This document shows positions 17,153 through 25,138 of a stretch of 64,000 nt of DNA, piece after piece (within the stretch, counting starts at the first letter, position 1; every line of letters begins with the position of its first letter). Source of the stretch: an uncultured Dysgonomonas sp. (GTDB taxonomy: Bacteria > Bacteroidota > Bacteroidia > Bacteroidales > Dysgonomonadaceae); assembly GCF_900079725.1 (NCBI RefSeq), contig NZ_LT599032.1, forward strand, positions 2,858,692 through 2,922,691, read 5' to 3'. Position numbers and translations under genes: made by a program. The notes below the pieces were generated by a model, which worked only from the letters and a program-made list of their open reading frames with translations, searched no databases and was not told the DNA's origin.

Positions 17153-18652
17153 CTACAAATGTTTTGCTCTTAAGGGCTCTTGCTCTTGGATTTTATCATA
17201 ATATTTTTTTCTAACATTCATCGGAAAATCATTTTGATAAAAATACCGTCGAAAATCAGGTGTATCATTCCTTTCAATTACTTCCATAATATTCTTCAAA
17301 GCTAACTTTTGAGTATCACTCACATCGTCAGGGAACCCTCCAATTTCATAATAAGTACTTAAAAAATCCCATTCTTCCTTTGTAACCTTAGTGTTAAATA
17401 AATAATACTCATTTGCAATGATCTTTCCTTTCTCATTATAAACACATAGGGCTTGAGAACTTGTTGAGTGTAATACTCCTTTAACATATTCTAATCGCTT
17501 AGATTTAAACTGGATTTTTTGTTTTGGCTTTTGTTCAAAGACATAACGCAAAAAACCTTCTCTCTCTTTTTTTATTAAGTTGATTTCCGAATATAAAAAC
17601 TCATAACGATCATCTTTACTCATACTGTTTACGACATACTGGATCTCAACCACTGGATCAAAATAGGCAGAAGGAAATAAATTATATACATGATATTTAC
17701 GAGAAATATTGCCATCCTTACTTTCATAAAATTGATATTTTACATACGTTTCATAGTCTAAAAAACTGCGTAAAGCTCTTGTAACTAAGTTGTTCTGCAA
17801 ACATTTCCGATACCAAGAGAAACGGTTACTATTTTTGACCTCTTCTCTATTTTCCTTTATCTTTCTTTTAACTTCAGCAGCTCTTTCTGCATCAGCTTTT
17901 TCCTTCTCGTGTGCTTTTAGTACTTTTTCAAAATCAAGCTGCTCTTTTTCTTTAGTCAATTCATTCTGAATATCATCTTCAAGGCATAAGAGATTTTTTA
18001 TAAACTTTTCTTTACTATATTTTAGAACTTTACATTTGAGATGCGGAGTTAATCTGATAATTTGATCTGAAAAATCAAGAAACAGATTTCCTTTGTATTT
18101 TGAATTAAGCCACTTCCTTACTTTTTTAAGAAAAGATATAATAAACTCATTGCTTTTATATGATGCCATATAAAATTCAAGATTCTTATTAGAAAGATCA
18201 GTAAACTTAGAAAAGGTAGCGATAGAAGAAAAATCTGTAAAATCCAATATTAAGTATGGTGTATAGCCTAGTGCTTCATGAGCTATAAACCTAGAGTCAA
18301 TTTCATTTAGAGAAACCTCCAATGAATGCTGAAACTCTATAGCTGTAGTGTTTACAAGGCTATCAATTCGGTGCATTTCTCCTTCATGTTCTACCACAAC
18401 CTCATACGTCCGGATATTTCCAGCTTCTAATCCATAATTATATTCAATACATTTATATTGCCAATCTGAGTGCCATGCACACATCGGATTATCCGTTTTT
18501 ACTCCTTGAAACGCTGTTTTTCTTCGAATATATGATTTTCTATTCTCTGAACAGATAACTGATATAAAAATATCATCATAAAAACGATACCATATTCGAT
18601 ATTTTGGTATTGCTTCAGAAATAGATTGTATATCAATAATTGTTCTTGGCAT
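17153..18652 (-). CDS. CoiA-like PD-(D/E)XK nuclease-domain protein (inferred)
   Basis: A 499-residue protein without signal or membrane segments. Residues 57-130 carry MCAWHSDWQ, then HRIDSLV with Asp97, then AIEFQHSLEVSLNEIDSRF with Glu106 and Gln108. This D-x8-ExQ spacing followed by S-x-N-E-x-x-R matches the nuclease core of the CoiA-like family (competence protein CoiA and relatives), a PD-(D/E)XK variant with Gln in place of Lys. Residues about 215-275 form a charged coiled coil (KEKEQLDFEKVLKAHEKEKA). The rest is unrecognised. It has its own promoter (TTG, 20 bases, TACCTTTA). It lies just outside the left 4.5-kb accessory arm, in the place equivalent to the Argonaute/SIR2 genes outside the right arm, so a defence role is plausible but unproven. 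Confidence 0.55.
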   Translation of the reverse strand: MPRTIIDIQSISEAIPKYRIWYRFYDDIFISVICSENRKSYIRRKTAFQGVKTDNPMCAWHSDWQYKCIEYNYGLEAGNIRTYEVVVEHEGEMHRIDSLVNTTAIEFQHSLEVSLNEIDSRFIAHEALGYTPYLILDFTDFSSIATFSKFTDLSNKNLEFYMASYKSNEFIISFLKKVRKWLNSKYKGNLFLDFSDQIIRLTPHLKCKVLKYSKEKFIKNLLCLEDDIQNELTKEKEQLDFEKVLKAHEKEKADAERAAEVKRKIKENREEVKNSNRFSWYRKCLQNNLVTRALRSFLDYETYVKYQFYESKDGNISRKYHVYNLFPSAYFDPVVEIQYVVNSMSKDDRYEFLYSEINLIKKEREGFLRYVFEQKPKQKIQFKSKRLEYVKGVLHSTSSQALCVYNEKGKIIANEYYLFNTKVTKEEWDFLSTYYEIGGFPDDVSDTQKLALKNIMEVIERNDTPDFRRYFYQNDFPMNVRKKYYDKIQEQEPLRAKHL

Positions 18653-18677
18653 GACTCATTACAAATAAAACATCAAT

Positions 18678-18708
18678 TAAAGGTAAAACATTCAGAGTAA
18701 AGTTACAA
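18678..18708 (-). promoter_or_regulatory. Promoter of the CoiA-like gene
   Basis: On the minus strand TTG (complement of 18706-18708), 20 bases, then TACCTTTA (complement of 18678-18685) matches the Bacteroidota -33/-7 layout. It lies 26 bases before the start codon. Confidence 0.5.
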
Positions 18709-18818
18709 TCTTTACCATTATTACTACTTCATTTATTTACATAATATATTGGACTCTGTCGGCTTTTTGCTTCTTTTTCTCCGCATAAAGTCCTGCTAAC
18801 GGCTCATGGAAAAAGAAG

Positions 18819-18840
18819 CGGCGGAAATTTCTCTCCGCCG
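18819..18840 (-). terminator. Terminator at the outer end of the left arm
   Basis: CGGCGGA-N8-TCCGCCG directly follows the stop of the 59-aa gene on the minus strand and runs into TTCTTTTT. A larger inverted repeat, GCTTCTTTTTC (18769-18779) with GAAAAAGAAGC (18809-18819), is nested outside it. The right arm has the same hairpin at 37951-37970. Confidence 0.65.
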
Positions 18841-19020
18841 TCAAGTTTTTGATTTATGTTTTAATTCTTCCAGTTGTCGAAGCATAAATGTGTAGTTTTC
18901 TCCAACTGTATGCCCCGAATCCATTCTAAATGGACTACTTCGGCACAATCTGCATTCCTTGATAGCCTTATTCAAGTGAGTTACTTCGATTGTCTTTCCT
19001 GTAATATCTTTAATTTTCAT
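18841..19020 (-). CDS. 59-aa accessory protein, left copy
   Basis: A small protein starting MKIKDITGKTIEVTHLNKAI and ending HKSKT, with a CRLC cysteine pair in the middle. Its ATG overlaps the end of the upstream 61-aa gene, so the two are translationally coupled. A near-identical gene occupies 37770-37949 in the right arm, where differences fall mostly in the first half and the second half is conserved (MDSGHTVGENYTFMLRQLEE). Conservation between arms supports it as a real gene. Function unknown. Confidence 0.65.
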   Translation of the reverse strand: MKIKDITGKTIEVTHLNKAIKECRLCRSSPFRMDSGHTVGENYTFMLRQLEELKHKSKT

Positions 19021-19195
19021 TGTTTTTTACCTCTGATTTAAATACATACCAACTATCACTATAATTCTTCCCAATGAGATTGAAAGCTCCTGCCAGATTG
19101 CTACTTTTGGCAAATTCCTTGGCTTCCAAAATCGATTTGAACTCTCCTAATTTTCGGAAGCCAACAAACAAGGTGTAAATATTTTCTTTCATCAT
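19010..19195 (-). CDS. 61-aa accessory protein, left copy
   Basis: A small protein, MKENIYTLFVGFRKLGEFKS then ILEAKEFAKSSNLAGAFNLI, ending KSEVKNNEN. It overlaps the PcfJ-like gene stop by 4 bases (ATGA-type overlap) and the next gene by 11. It looks like one small alpha/beta fold with no known domain. The right-arm copy at 37595-37780 differs at only a few residues. It belongs to the PcfK-PcfJ accessory operon. Confidence 0.7.
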   Translation of the reverse strand: MMKENIYTLFVGFRKLGEFKSILEAKEFAKSSNLAGAFNLIGKNYSDSWYVFKSEVKNNEN

Positions 19196-20487
19196 GCTGC
19201 TAATCGATTTTCTATCAATGATATATTTTGCTCTACAAGTTGAATTATCTTGTTGTGGTGTTTGGTATTCTTATTACATACTCCACGGCTTTGGATAACT
19301 TTTAGTTGAGATATTGAGACTTCAATGGTTTCGATGCGTTTGCCGTCAATACAAGCTGAAAGTATCAGCGAATCGGCTTTTGAATGATAGCCTGCTACAC
19401 AATGGTGCATAGCCTGTCCTTCCGCTATAATTTCTGCAACGCTCTCCAATACACGAATACTGATAGTGCCATCCGAAAATACAAGTCCAAAGAATTTTGC
19501 TTTGGTTTCTCTGTATTCGGCTTCTTTTGCAAGCTGTTTTTCTATTTCGACTCGTGCATCGGCTTTGGCTCTCTTGATTACATATCGGTCATGTTCTACT
19601 TTGAGATTGGTCGGACAAACATATTTCGCATTGTGCAGGTCTTTACCAAAGAGTCGGAGCATATCTATATAGTCGCACCAAAGAACCGCATTTGTAATTT
19701 TATATTTGTTTCGGATAGCTATTTTGATAGACTGCCAGTAATTGTCGATGTTCCTCCAACCCATATTCATAATGCGTTCCAATAGCTTGGTATATCCTGC
19801 TTTGATGAGTGTTTCGGCTCTGCTATCACTCAATAGGGTGCGGAATAGGTCTAATTGTTTTTGTCCGTACAATGCTTTCTTATATCCTGCTCTTTTTAGT
19901 TCGGGTATAAGCTTTTGACGTGGGTAGACTTCGCCTAGATTGCCTATTTTATCATAGATATTTATACAAAATTTATTGTTGCTATTCTCGTTTCTCAACT
20001 CTATCGGAGTATGAAATATCCATGAATCAATACAATACGTTCCCATCGTTTGTCGCAGTCGGGCAAAAGTATAGTATTTGCCATCGGGAGCAATCCAACG
20101 TTGCATAACCTCCGAATAACTGAGTTTTGTGGGTTCTCCTATCTTGGATTTGTAGCTGAACATGATGGTGCGTATCACTTGATAGCCTTTATGTGCCGTG
20201 ATGATATTCAGATAATAGCTATCATCAAACGTGCGTTTCTTGGTCGTTTTAACTATCAATTTTGATTGACAATTCGGACACTCGCAACCCAATAAGCTTA
20301 TTGATAATTCCCCCATCCCTTCAAACGACTGTCCACACTTGGTACAAGTAATCATCCCTTTGTCAGTTCTTCGTCCAACATATTGGATAGTGTGGTCGTA
20401 TCCCCATTGGATTTGCTTCTTTGTGATTTTGGGCAATGTTTTACTTGCTTCCTCTACTTGTTTTTGGAGTTTATTCTTTGGTTTCAT
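19192..20487 (-). CDS. PcfJ-like protein, left copy
   Basis: A 431-residue protein. Residues 48-75 hold a zinc ribbon (CTKCG and CECPNC). The C-terminal third shows AEGQAMHHCVAGY followed by a Ser-rich strand (ETIEVSISQLKVIQSRGVCN), the hallmark of the PcfJ family, first named from the enterococcal plasmid pCF10 conjugation locus. The exact biochemical role is not established. It follows the PcfK-like gene by 11 bases and is conserved with it in both arms, as in many Bacteroidota conjugative elements. Right-arm partner: 36303-37598, same length. Confidence 0.85.
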   Translation of the reverse strand: MKPKNKLQKQVEEASKTLPKITKKQIQWGYDHTIQYVGRRTDKGMITCTKCGQSFEGMGELSISLLGCECPNCQSKLIVKTTKKRTFDDSYYLNIITAHKGYQVIRTIMFSYKSKIGEPTKLSYSEVMQRWIAPDGKYYTFARLRQTMGTYCIDSWIFHTPIELRNENSNNKFCINIYDKIGNLGEVYPRQKLIPELKRAGYKKALYGQKQLDLFRTLLSDSRAETLIKAGYTKLLERIMNMGWRNIDNYWQSIKIAIRNKYKITNAVLWCDYIDMLRLFGKDLHNAKYVCPTNLKVEHDRYVIKRAKADARVEIEKQLAKEAEYRETKAKFFGLVFSDGTISIRVLESVAEIIAEGQAMHHCVAGYHSKADSLILSACIDGKRIETIEVSISQLKVIQSRGVCNKNTKHHNKIIQLVEQNISLIENRLAA

Positions 20488-20498
20488 AGGTCGATAAT

Positions 20499-20912
20499 TT
20501 AAAAATCAAACAAACTTGGTTGAATGGTTAATGCTACTTTTTTGGCTTTCTTAGTTGGCTGTGTCATCTTTCGGTAGGCTTCGTCTTGTGCCTTTTGGAT
20601 GGCATTTTGTCGTGCTTGCTCTTTTTCTTCGGCTGTCAATACTACCATATGATTGACTGCTACTTGTGCATTGTGCATCGGTTTACCGATTTCGATATTG
20701 TCTTCATCATAGAAATGTACCGCCATGCCAAATATCTCATCATCGTGAAAACCATTGCAACCGCTTTTCTGTACTTGGTTCAGAATGTAGGTTATGCAAT
20801 CCTCTAACTTCTTTTCGGGTAAGGAATAGCGGAACGAAAAAAGTAAATCTATTTCGGCACGTTTGTCTAAATATGCCTTTATCGTATTTTGAAAATGATT
20901 TGTTGATTTCAT
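20499..20912 (-). CDS. PcfK-like protein, left copy
   Basis: A 137-residue protein starting MKSTNHFQNTIKAYLDKRAE, with GCNGFHDDEIFGMAVHFYDE in the middle, the PcfK-family core, and a basic C-terminal tail ending in QPSLFDF. PcfK and PcfJ are encoded together in enterococcal and Bacteroidota conjugative elements; function unresolved. The right-arm copy at 35878-36291 has the same length and differs at few positions. A GGGGCAG-N5-CTGCCCC hairpin precedes it at 20928-20946. Confidence 0.85.
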   Translation of the reverse strand: MKSTNHFQNTIKAYLDKRAEIDLLFSFRYSLPEKKLEDCITYILNQVQKSGCNGFHDDEIFGMAVHFYDEDNIEIGKPMHNAQVAVNHMVVLTAEEKEQARQNAIQKAQDEAYRKMTQPTKKAKKVALTIQPSLFDF

Positions 20913-20927
20913 GTCTTTGGGTGTTGT

Positions 20928-20946
20928 GGGGCAGTGTTACTGCCCC
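20928..20946 (-). other. Intergenic mini-hairpin before PcfK-like gene
   Basis: GGGGCAG at 20928-20934 and CTGCCCC at 20940-20946 form a 7-bp GC stem with a 5-base loop, just upstream of the PcfK-like start. Similar short GC hairpins recur between genes of this operon and the tra operon. Confidence 0.45.
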
Positions 20947-20968
20947 TTGTGAATACGGCTTATTCTGT

Positions 20969-21241
20969 TTAATAATTTTCGTCTATATATTTATCCATTT
21001 TCTTATACAGAGTTGGATACTGTCGTTTTATACTCTCCAACATTTTGAGATACATTTGGTAGATTTCATCATCATCCACTTCTTCACCGTTATTTTCTTT
21101 AGCTTCATATTCGCCAAATAATTTTATATATTCTTTTTGCTCAAAGTAATCAGCAACGTACAAAGAATATTCTGCCATTGAAGTGTTGTCGTATAGTAAT
21201 CCTTTCAAGAAATTATTGAATGATATTTTCTTTTTTGTCAT
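20969..21241 (-). CDS. Hypothetical 90-aa acidic protein, left arm only
   Basis: A small, acidic, helical protein (MTKKKISFNNFLKGLLYDNT start; GEEVDDDEIYQMYLKMLESI near the end). No domain recognised. The right arm has an unrelated 111-aa gene in the same operon slot (35502-35837), so this gene is part of a replaced stretch. It is spaced 56 bases upstream of the PcfK-like gene and likely co-transcribed. Confidence 0.6.
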   Translation of the reverse strand: MTKKKISFNNFLKGLLYDNTSMAEYSLYVADYFEQKEYIKLFGEYEAKENNGEEVDDDEIYQMYLKMLESIKRQYPTLYKKMDKYIDENY

Positions 21242-21290
21242 TTTCTTCGGGTTTTATAAGGCAGGTATGTTCTGCCCTTGTGAGTAACTT

Positions 21291-21524
21291 TTACTTCTCG
21301 GAATCTATGCTAGTGAAAATAAAAATCGAGGGCTTGTAAGGTCTATTATATATATCAGTTTTGCTTTTTAGTTTTCGATTTAAGACCTCGACTTTTATAG
21401 CATCATGGGGTAACTTATTTGTTCTATCGATTGAATACAATGCACTTAACTCAATATTGACTTCATAAACTTTGCCATTGTAGTTTATTTGTTCGGGAAG
21501 ATTTGCTCTTTTAAATATTTTCAT
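21291..21524 (-). CDS. Hypothetical 77-aa protein, left arm only
   Basis: A small protein beginning MKIFKRANLPEQINYNGKVY, strand-rich, no recognised domain. Its ATG lies inside the last codons of the upstream frame at 21511-21774, so it was probably coupled to it. There is no equivalent in the right arm. A GGCAG-N7-CTGCC mini-hairpin follows near 21260-21276. Confidence 0.55.
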   Translation of the reverse strand: MKIFKRANLPEQINYNGKVYEVNIELSALYSIDRTNKLPHDAIKVEVLNRKLKSKTDIYNRPYKPSIFIFTSIDSEK

Positions 21525-21774
21525 CTTTTAGTGTGGTTATATGTTCTTTGGATATATTTATTCCATAATTTTGAGCATCCATTTTTAATGATCGTGCTAC
21601 TAGAGGGTAATTAGTGTCAATCCAATCAAATTCATCAACAAAATTGTATTTGTCATCTATTCCCATTGCTGTCTCATTGGTCACTAACACACCTTTAGGG
21701 ATTGTTATTTTGCCGTAATTTCTAAAATCAATGGAAACAGGATTGGCTGTTACTTTTCTATTCTTTGTTATTAT
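21511..21774 (-). pseudogene. Copy of the 86-aa accessory gene lacking a normal start codon
   Basis: The frame translates to a protein closely matching the right-arm gene at 35211-35471 (DFRNYGKITIPKGVLVTNET and NFVDEFDWIDTNYP are shared), but the codon in the position of the right copy's ATG is ATA, next to ACA. An in-frame TAG lies two codons upstream. No ATG, GTG or TTG is available before the conserved part. The reading frame itself is intact over 87 codons, so start-codon loss must be recent, or an ATA start is used. I favour a silenced copy. Confidence 0.6.
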
Positions 21775-21797
21775 ATTCTACCTTTTGTTTAAAATGA

Positions 21798-22793
21798 TTA
21801 ATTCAATCCGAAATAGTACGCTAAACGTTGCTCCTGCGATTTTGAGAATATCCATCCTGCTAACTTTTTGCCATTGAAGGTCAATCGGCTGTTGAATTTT
21901 CCTCCCATTGCTTTGAGTTCGTCTTTGATGGCTCTTGTTTCTCCGAATACTGCTACGGCTTTGGCTGAGTAGTCTACGAGTGTACAATTGGCTTTGCTTA
22001 TGCCGTTGTTGTCGCTTGGTGGTGGTACATCATCATTTTTCTTGATACGGATATTATCTTCATCTCCTGCGGTGTAAGCAAATTCTTTGATTGTACTTTC
22101 TCTTTGGTAGATGGGATATTTCTCTATTATCCATCCGCTATATTTGCTTTCTCCTAAATAATACCCTGCCCCCATTGAGTATTTCTCCCGATGTTCGTAA
22201 TCTGCATTGTATTCTGCTAAATAGGTTGTTCCCTCGAAGTTGGATGCGTGTTTTCGCATTTCAGAAAAGATATCTCTTTTGTGAGTAGAAAAGCCTAGAA
22301 TAACAGTTCGTGTTGTTCTTGATGCAAAGTAGTCGGTTTGGCTGTCGCTCTCGTCTTGTTTGAGTCGTGCCACAATAACTGCTTGTGCGTTTTCGGGGAG
22401 TATCTCGGCAAAACGTTTGCTTCCGATTGCTTTTACTTCCTCCACTCGGATGCGTTCTTTTTCTTCCTCGTCCGCTTCTGCATTGGCTTTGGTTTGTGCT
22501 TCTTGCAAAAGGATTGCTACTTCAAAGCTGTCTATAAATTGAGGGTTGTCGCTGTCGTAATAGAACCCAATGCCGAATTTTTCTTTCAATGGTCGAATAA
22601 TGTCGGCTATATGAAAATCCTTTGTCGTTAGGTTTATCAACTTGTAAGTGATACCCCATTGATTTTTTGTAATATCATACACTACATAGCTGTGATAGCT
22701 GTACCCCTCCATTTGGATAACTTGGTTAACCTCTACCACTTGCACGGCTCTGTCTATTTCTTTGTTTGCACCTAATAAAAATATTTTGCTCAT
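21798..22793 (-). CDS. 331-aa accessory protein of conjugative elements, left copy
   Basis: A soluble 331-residue protein with no signal peptide. Residues about 115-145 form a charged helix (EADEEEKERIRVEEVKAIGS). The C-terminal ~55 residues (AVFGETRAIKDELKAMGGKF, then AGWIFSKSQEQRLAYYF) are a small module that recurs at the ends of accessory proteins in Bacteroidota mobile elements. Database entries I remember call such proteins only 'fusion protein' or hypothetical. The right-arm partner at 34167-35168 is 333 residues and nearly identical apart from a short proline-rich linker. Role unknown. Confidence 0.7.
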   Translation of the reverse strand: MSKIFLLGANKEIDRAVQVVEVNQVIQMEGYSYHSYVVYDITKNQWGITYKLINLTTKDFHIADIIRPLKEKFGIGFYYDSDNPQFIDSFEVAILLQEAQTKANAEADEEEKERIRVEEVKAIGSKRFAEILPENAQAVIVARLKQDESDSQTDYFASRTTRTVILGFSTHKRDIFSEMRKHASNFEGTTYLAEYNADYEHREKYSMGAGYYLGESKYSGWIIEKYPIYQRESTIKEFAYTAGDEDNIRIKKNDDVPPPSDNNGISKANCTLVDYSAKAVAVFGETRAIKDELKAMGGKFNSRLTFNGKKLAGWIFSKSQEQRLAYYFGLN

Positions 22794-22812
22794 AATTTTT
22801 GCGTTTTAATGT

Positions 22813-23049
22813 TTATAAATAAGTCAGCATGAGATAAATAAGAGTGATTGTAGCACCCAACATCAGTAAGCAGGAGAGAATACCCCGAATCACATCATAG
22901 AAGAGATACAAGCCCACCAAAGCCCAAATAAACCCTGCTCCCCATAAGGAATAAACCACGATAATTAAGACTATTTTCAAAACCCAACCTATGCTAATTG
23001 GAAGGTAGGTGGATCGCTGTTTCCTATTTTTTTCTGCCGTTTGTTTCAT
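22813..23049 (-). CDS. Small two-helix membrane protein, left copy
   Basis: A 78-residue protein: a basic N-terminus (MKQTAEKNRKQRSTYLPIS) followed by hydrophobic segments at about 20-50 and 55-77. The right-arm copy at 33911-34147 differs at about four residues. It starts the accessory operon; the conserved 350-base leader upstream (23050-23379) is also shared by the arms. Function unknown. Confidence 0.75.
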   Translation of the reverse strand: MKQTAEKNRKQRSTYLPISIGWVLKIVLIIVVYSLWGAGFIWALVGLYLFYDVIRGILSCLLMLGATITLIYLMLTYL

Positions 23050-23452
23050 AATTTCTGACCTTTTTTTTAACGCTATGCCGTATCGGAGCCGGTGAGGAGT
23101 ATTCGAGTTTCAGAAGCTTAAAAAAGGATAGTGTTTAGCTGTGCAAGGTTTTGACGAATAAATACGCTCGCCCGGATAGAACCAAAGAAGGGAAAGAGGA
23201 AGATTTTTCGACAAACCCTTTAGGGCTTGACCTTGCGGCAGCGTGAAAAACACGGAAATACCTTTGCGACTGAAATCGAAAACTCATTAGGCTCTGATGT
23301 CATTTCGCTTAATGGGGAAGAAATTATGAAACAGGTAGAAAAAATCTTGTTTACTCTTTCTTGAAGCTATCTAAAGAGTATAACCTTAATATTATAGATG
23401 CAGAAAAGCCTGCATCTTTAGACACAGGCTTATAAATTAAGAAAATGGGATA
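23050..23452. other. Conserved leader of the left accessory operon and arm edge
   Basis: The non-coding stretch 23050-23379 is conserved in the right arm at 33580-33900, including GAGCCGGTGAGGAGTATTCG and AAACCCTTTAGGGCTTGACC-like blocks, so it is likely a long regulated 5' region rather than a dead spacer. The AraC-gene terminator GATGCAG-N6-CTGCATC lies at 23397-23416. Confidence 0.5.
23397..23416 (-). terminator. Hairpin after the AraC-type regulator gene
   Basis: GATGCAG and CTGCATC pair across a 6-base loop, about 37 bases beyond the stop of the AraC gene on the minus strand. Confidence 0.5.
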
Positions 23453-24397
23453 TTACAAAGGTTTCACGGGAATACAGATATCAACAATAAATCTATGTTC
23501 GATATCTTCGCTGTAGTTATTGTGATAATATTCGTAAGTAGGATTATCTGCCGGCTGATAGCCACTCTCTGTTAACCAAGAGCACATGGTGTTCCATGCT
23601 TCCTCAAACTCGGTTTCTTTAATTTCAAAGTGACCAACTGCATACTTTCCAGAAGGGATAGTAGATTTGCCAATCTCACCCTCTACTTTAACATCCTCTT
23701 TGACAATAATACTGGCATCTTGACGTACTTTCTCGATGGCTGTAATTGATGGATCGTCACGATAGACTGTTACCGTTTTGGTTTCCGGTGTCACAAGTCC
23801 ACGAGGGACTGCCCAACGGAAAAGTTTTTCGTATGCCTGTCCAATCATGTTAAATGCACCCATGTGACGACAGTAGATCAGATTCAATTCGGGCATTTGT
23901 TTAATTTCAATTTTCGTGTTCATAATAATTATTTGATTAAATTCGACACTGCAAAATTGATCATTTACTTGTTGTGGATGTTTGCCGATCTTGCTTACTG
24001 CTTTGCAATTCTTGCTATATCTGACACCATTCTTTGTATATATTGCTTTCTCCTGTTCTCTAAATTCCTTGGTCGTTAATCCAAAATAAGTTTTGAATGC
24101 TCTACTGAATGAAGAAGCATTGATAAAACCACATTGAAAAGCAATATCACTAACAGTAGATTTCAGGTTGTCGGTGAGTAGTTGAGCGGCTTTTTCTAGC
24201 CTGATACGTGAAACAAAATTATTAGGGGTTTCGCCTACCATTGCTGTAAATATTCTATGAAAGTGATAAGGCGAAAACGAAGCTACTTGAGCCATGACCG
24301 CCAAATCGATCTGCTGTTCAATATTTTGTCCAATATAATCCATCACACGATTAATCCGTGCTGTATATTCCTGTTTACTAAGTTCTTTTGAATCCAT
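23453..24397 (-). CDS. AraC-family transcriptional regulator with GyrI-like ligand domain
   Basis: A 314-residue regulator. Residues 1-115 hold two AraC helix-turn-helix motifs (IDLAVMAQVASFSPYHFHRI and VSDIAFQCGFINASSFSRAF), here at the N-terminus. Residues about 155-314 form a GyrI-like small-molecule-binding domain (NTKIEIKQMPELNLIYCRHM). This is the Rob/SoxS-like architecture used to sense drugs or other small hydrophobic ligands. It is cargo in the left element only, next to a VOC-like gene that may be its target. There is no counterpart in the right half. Confidence 0.88.
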   Translation of the reverse strand: MDSKELSKQEYTARINRVMDYIGQNIEQQIDLAVMAQVASFSPYHFHRIFTAMVGETPNNFVSRIRLEKAAQLLTDNLKSTVSDIAFQCGFINASSFSRAFKTYFGLTTKEFREQEKAIYTKNGVRYSKNCKAVSKIGKHPQQVNDQFCSVEFNQIIIMNTKIEIKQMPELNLIYCRHMGAFNMIGQAYEKLFRWAVPRGLVTPETKTVTVYRDDPSITAIEKVRQDASIIVKEDVKVEGEIGKSTIPSGKYAVGHFEIKETEFEEAWNTMCSWLTESGYQPADNPTYEYYHNNYSEDIEHRFIVDICIPVKPL

Positions 24398-24514
24398 CAG
24401 GCTAAATTATTCAAAAAATAAAGAATGTAATTCACCTATCTTGCTTTATTGTATAATATCCATCTGTAGAAGTTGAAATATGTTTGACTAACTCCAAAAT
24501 AGAACACTATCTTT

Positions 24515-24913
24515 TTATAATTTACTTGTATCCAAGTCTTTTTGACTTTTGGATCTACCCCATAATTCAGACGGAGTTAAGGAGGTTTCAATTAATTCTA
24601 CGGGTACTCCTCCATTATTGATAATGGCTACACGATAGTTTGGAATAGGTTCGTAAGGACCTAGTAGAATCTCGTAACCATCTGTAGCCTCTTTCAAATT
24701 ATCTACTTGTATAGCTACATGAGGCAAACTTTTTATTAAAGGATGTAAGGGACTATCATCTGTGAAACGGTGATATTGTATTCTGAAATCGCCTTCTACA
24801 TCTGATGTGTACATCCCAAAAGCTTCACTGAATTTTTCATTGGGGCGTACCTCGGTAGTAGGGATACCCATATGATGATAGCGATATTCTCTATCAAATT
24901 TATTCATAGCCAT
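24515..24913 (-). CDS. VOC (glyoxalase/bleomycin-resistance) fold protein
   Basis: A 132-residue protein with two beta-alpha-beta-beta-beta type halves: the first from YRYHHMGIPTTEVRPNEKFS, the second from LPHVAIQVDNLKEATDGYEI to GGVPVELIE. The metal-ligand pattern His...Glu is possible at HHMG and VELIE. VOC proteins include glyoxalases, dioxygenases and antibiotic-binding proteins; the reaction here is unknown. It lies upstream of the AraC regulator on the same strand (117 bases apart), and together they look like a small detoxification or resistance cargo. Confidence 0.65.
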   Translation of the reverse strand: MAMNKFDREYRYHHMGIPTTEVRPNEKFSEAFGMYTSDVEGDFRIQYHRFTDDSPLHPLIKSLPHVAIQVDNLKEATDGYEILLGPYEPIPNYRVAIINNGGVPVELIETSLTPSELWGRSKSQKDLDTSKL

Positions 24914-25033
24914 AATATTGTTTTTTTGTAAAGATAGAAAATTTCTCTAATAGCAGTTTTCCCATAGTTTAAATGACAAAGTTATATTTTGCTGATCGAG
25001 AAAACTCAAAATTCTGTTTTAGGTATAGACAAG

Positions 25034-25097
25034 TACAGCCTAAAGCTACCAGTCTGTAGATTAATGATGTGTGCTATTTTTTAATGACTTATATTTG
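25034..25097 (+). promoter_or_regulatory. Conserved operator and promoter of the left excisionase-like genes
   Basis: TACAG (25034-25038), 15 bases, CTGTA (25054-25058) is an inverted repeat kept in the right element at 32181-32205 with the same spacing. TATATTTG at 25090-25097 is a perfect TAnnTTTG -7 box, also conserved. The surrounding ~110 bases are far better conserved than chance between the two halves. Confidence 0.6.
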
Positions 25098-25138
25098 CTA
25101 CCCCCGTAATCATAGTATAAACAAAAAAGAAAATTACT

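Larger units (their letters stand above)
18760..23379. repeat. Left copy of the ~4.5-kb inverted accessory arm
   Basis: The segment is present again in opposite orientation at 33580-38030. Outer edge: CGGCTTTTTGC here matches GCAAAAAGCCG at 38021-38030, and the sequences diverge directly beyond it. Inner edge: homology runs through GTTTACTCTTTC-type sequence to an AAAGAGT at about 23379. Five proteins here have near-identical partners in the other arm, with a replaced stretch at 20969-21524. Confidence 0.9.
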
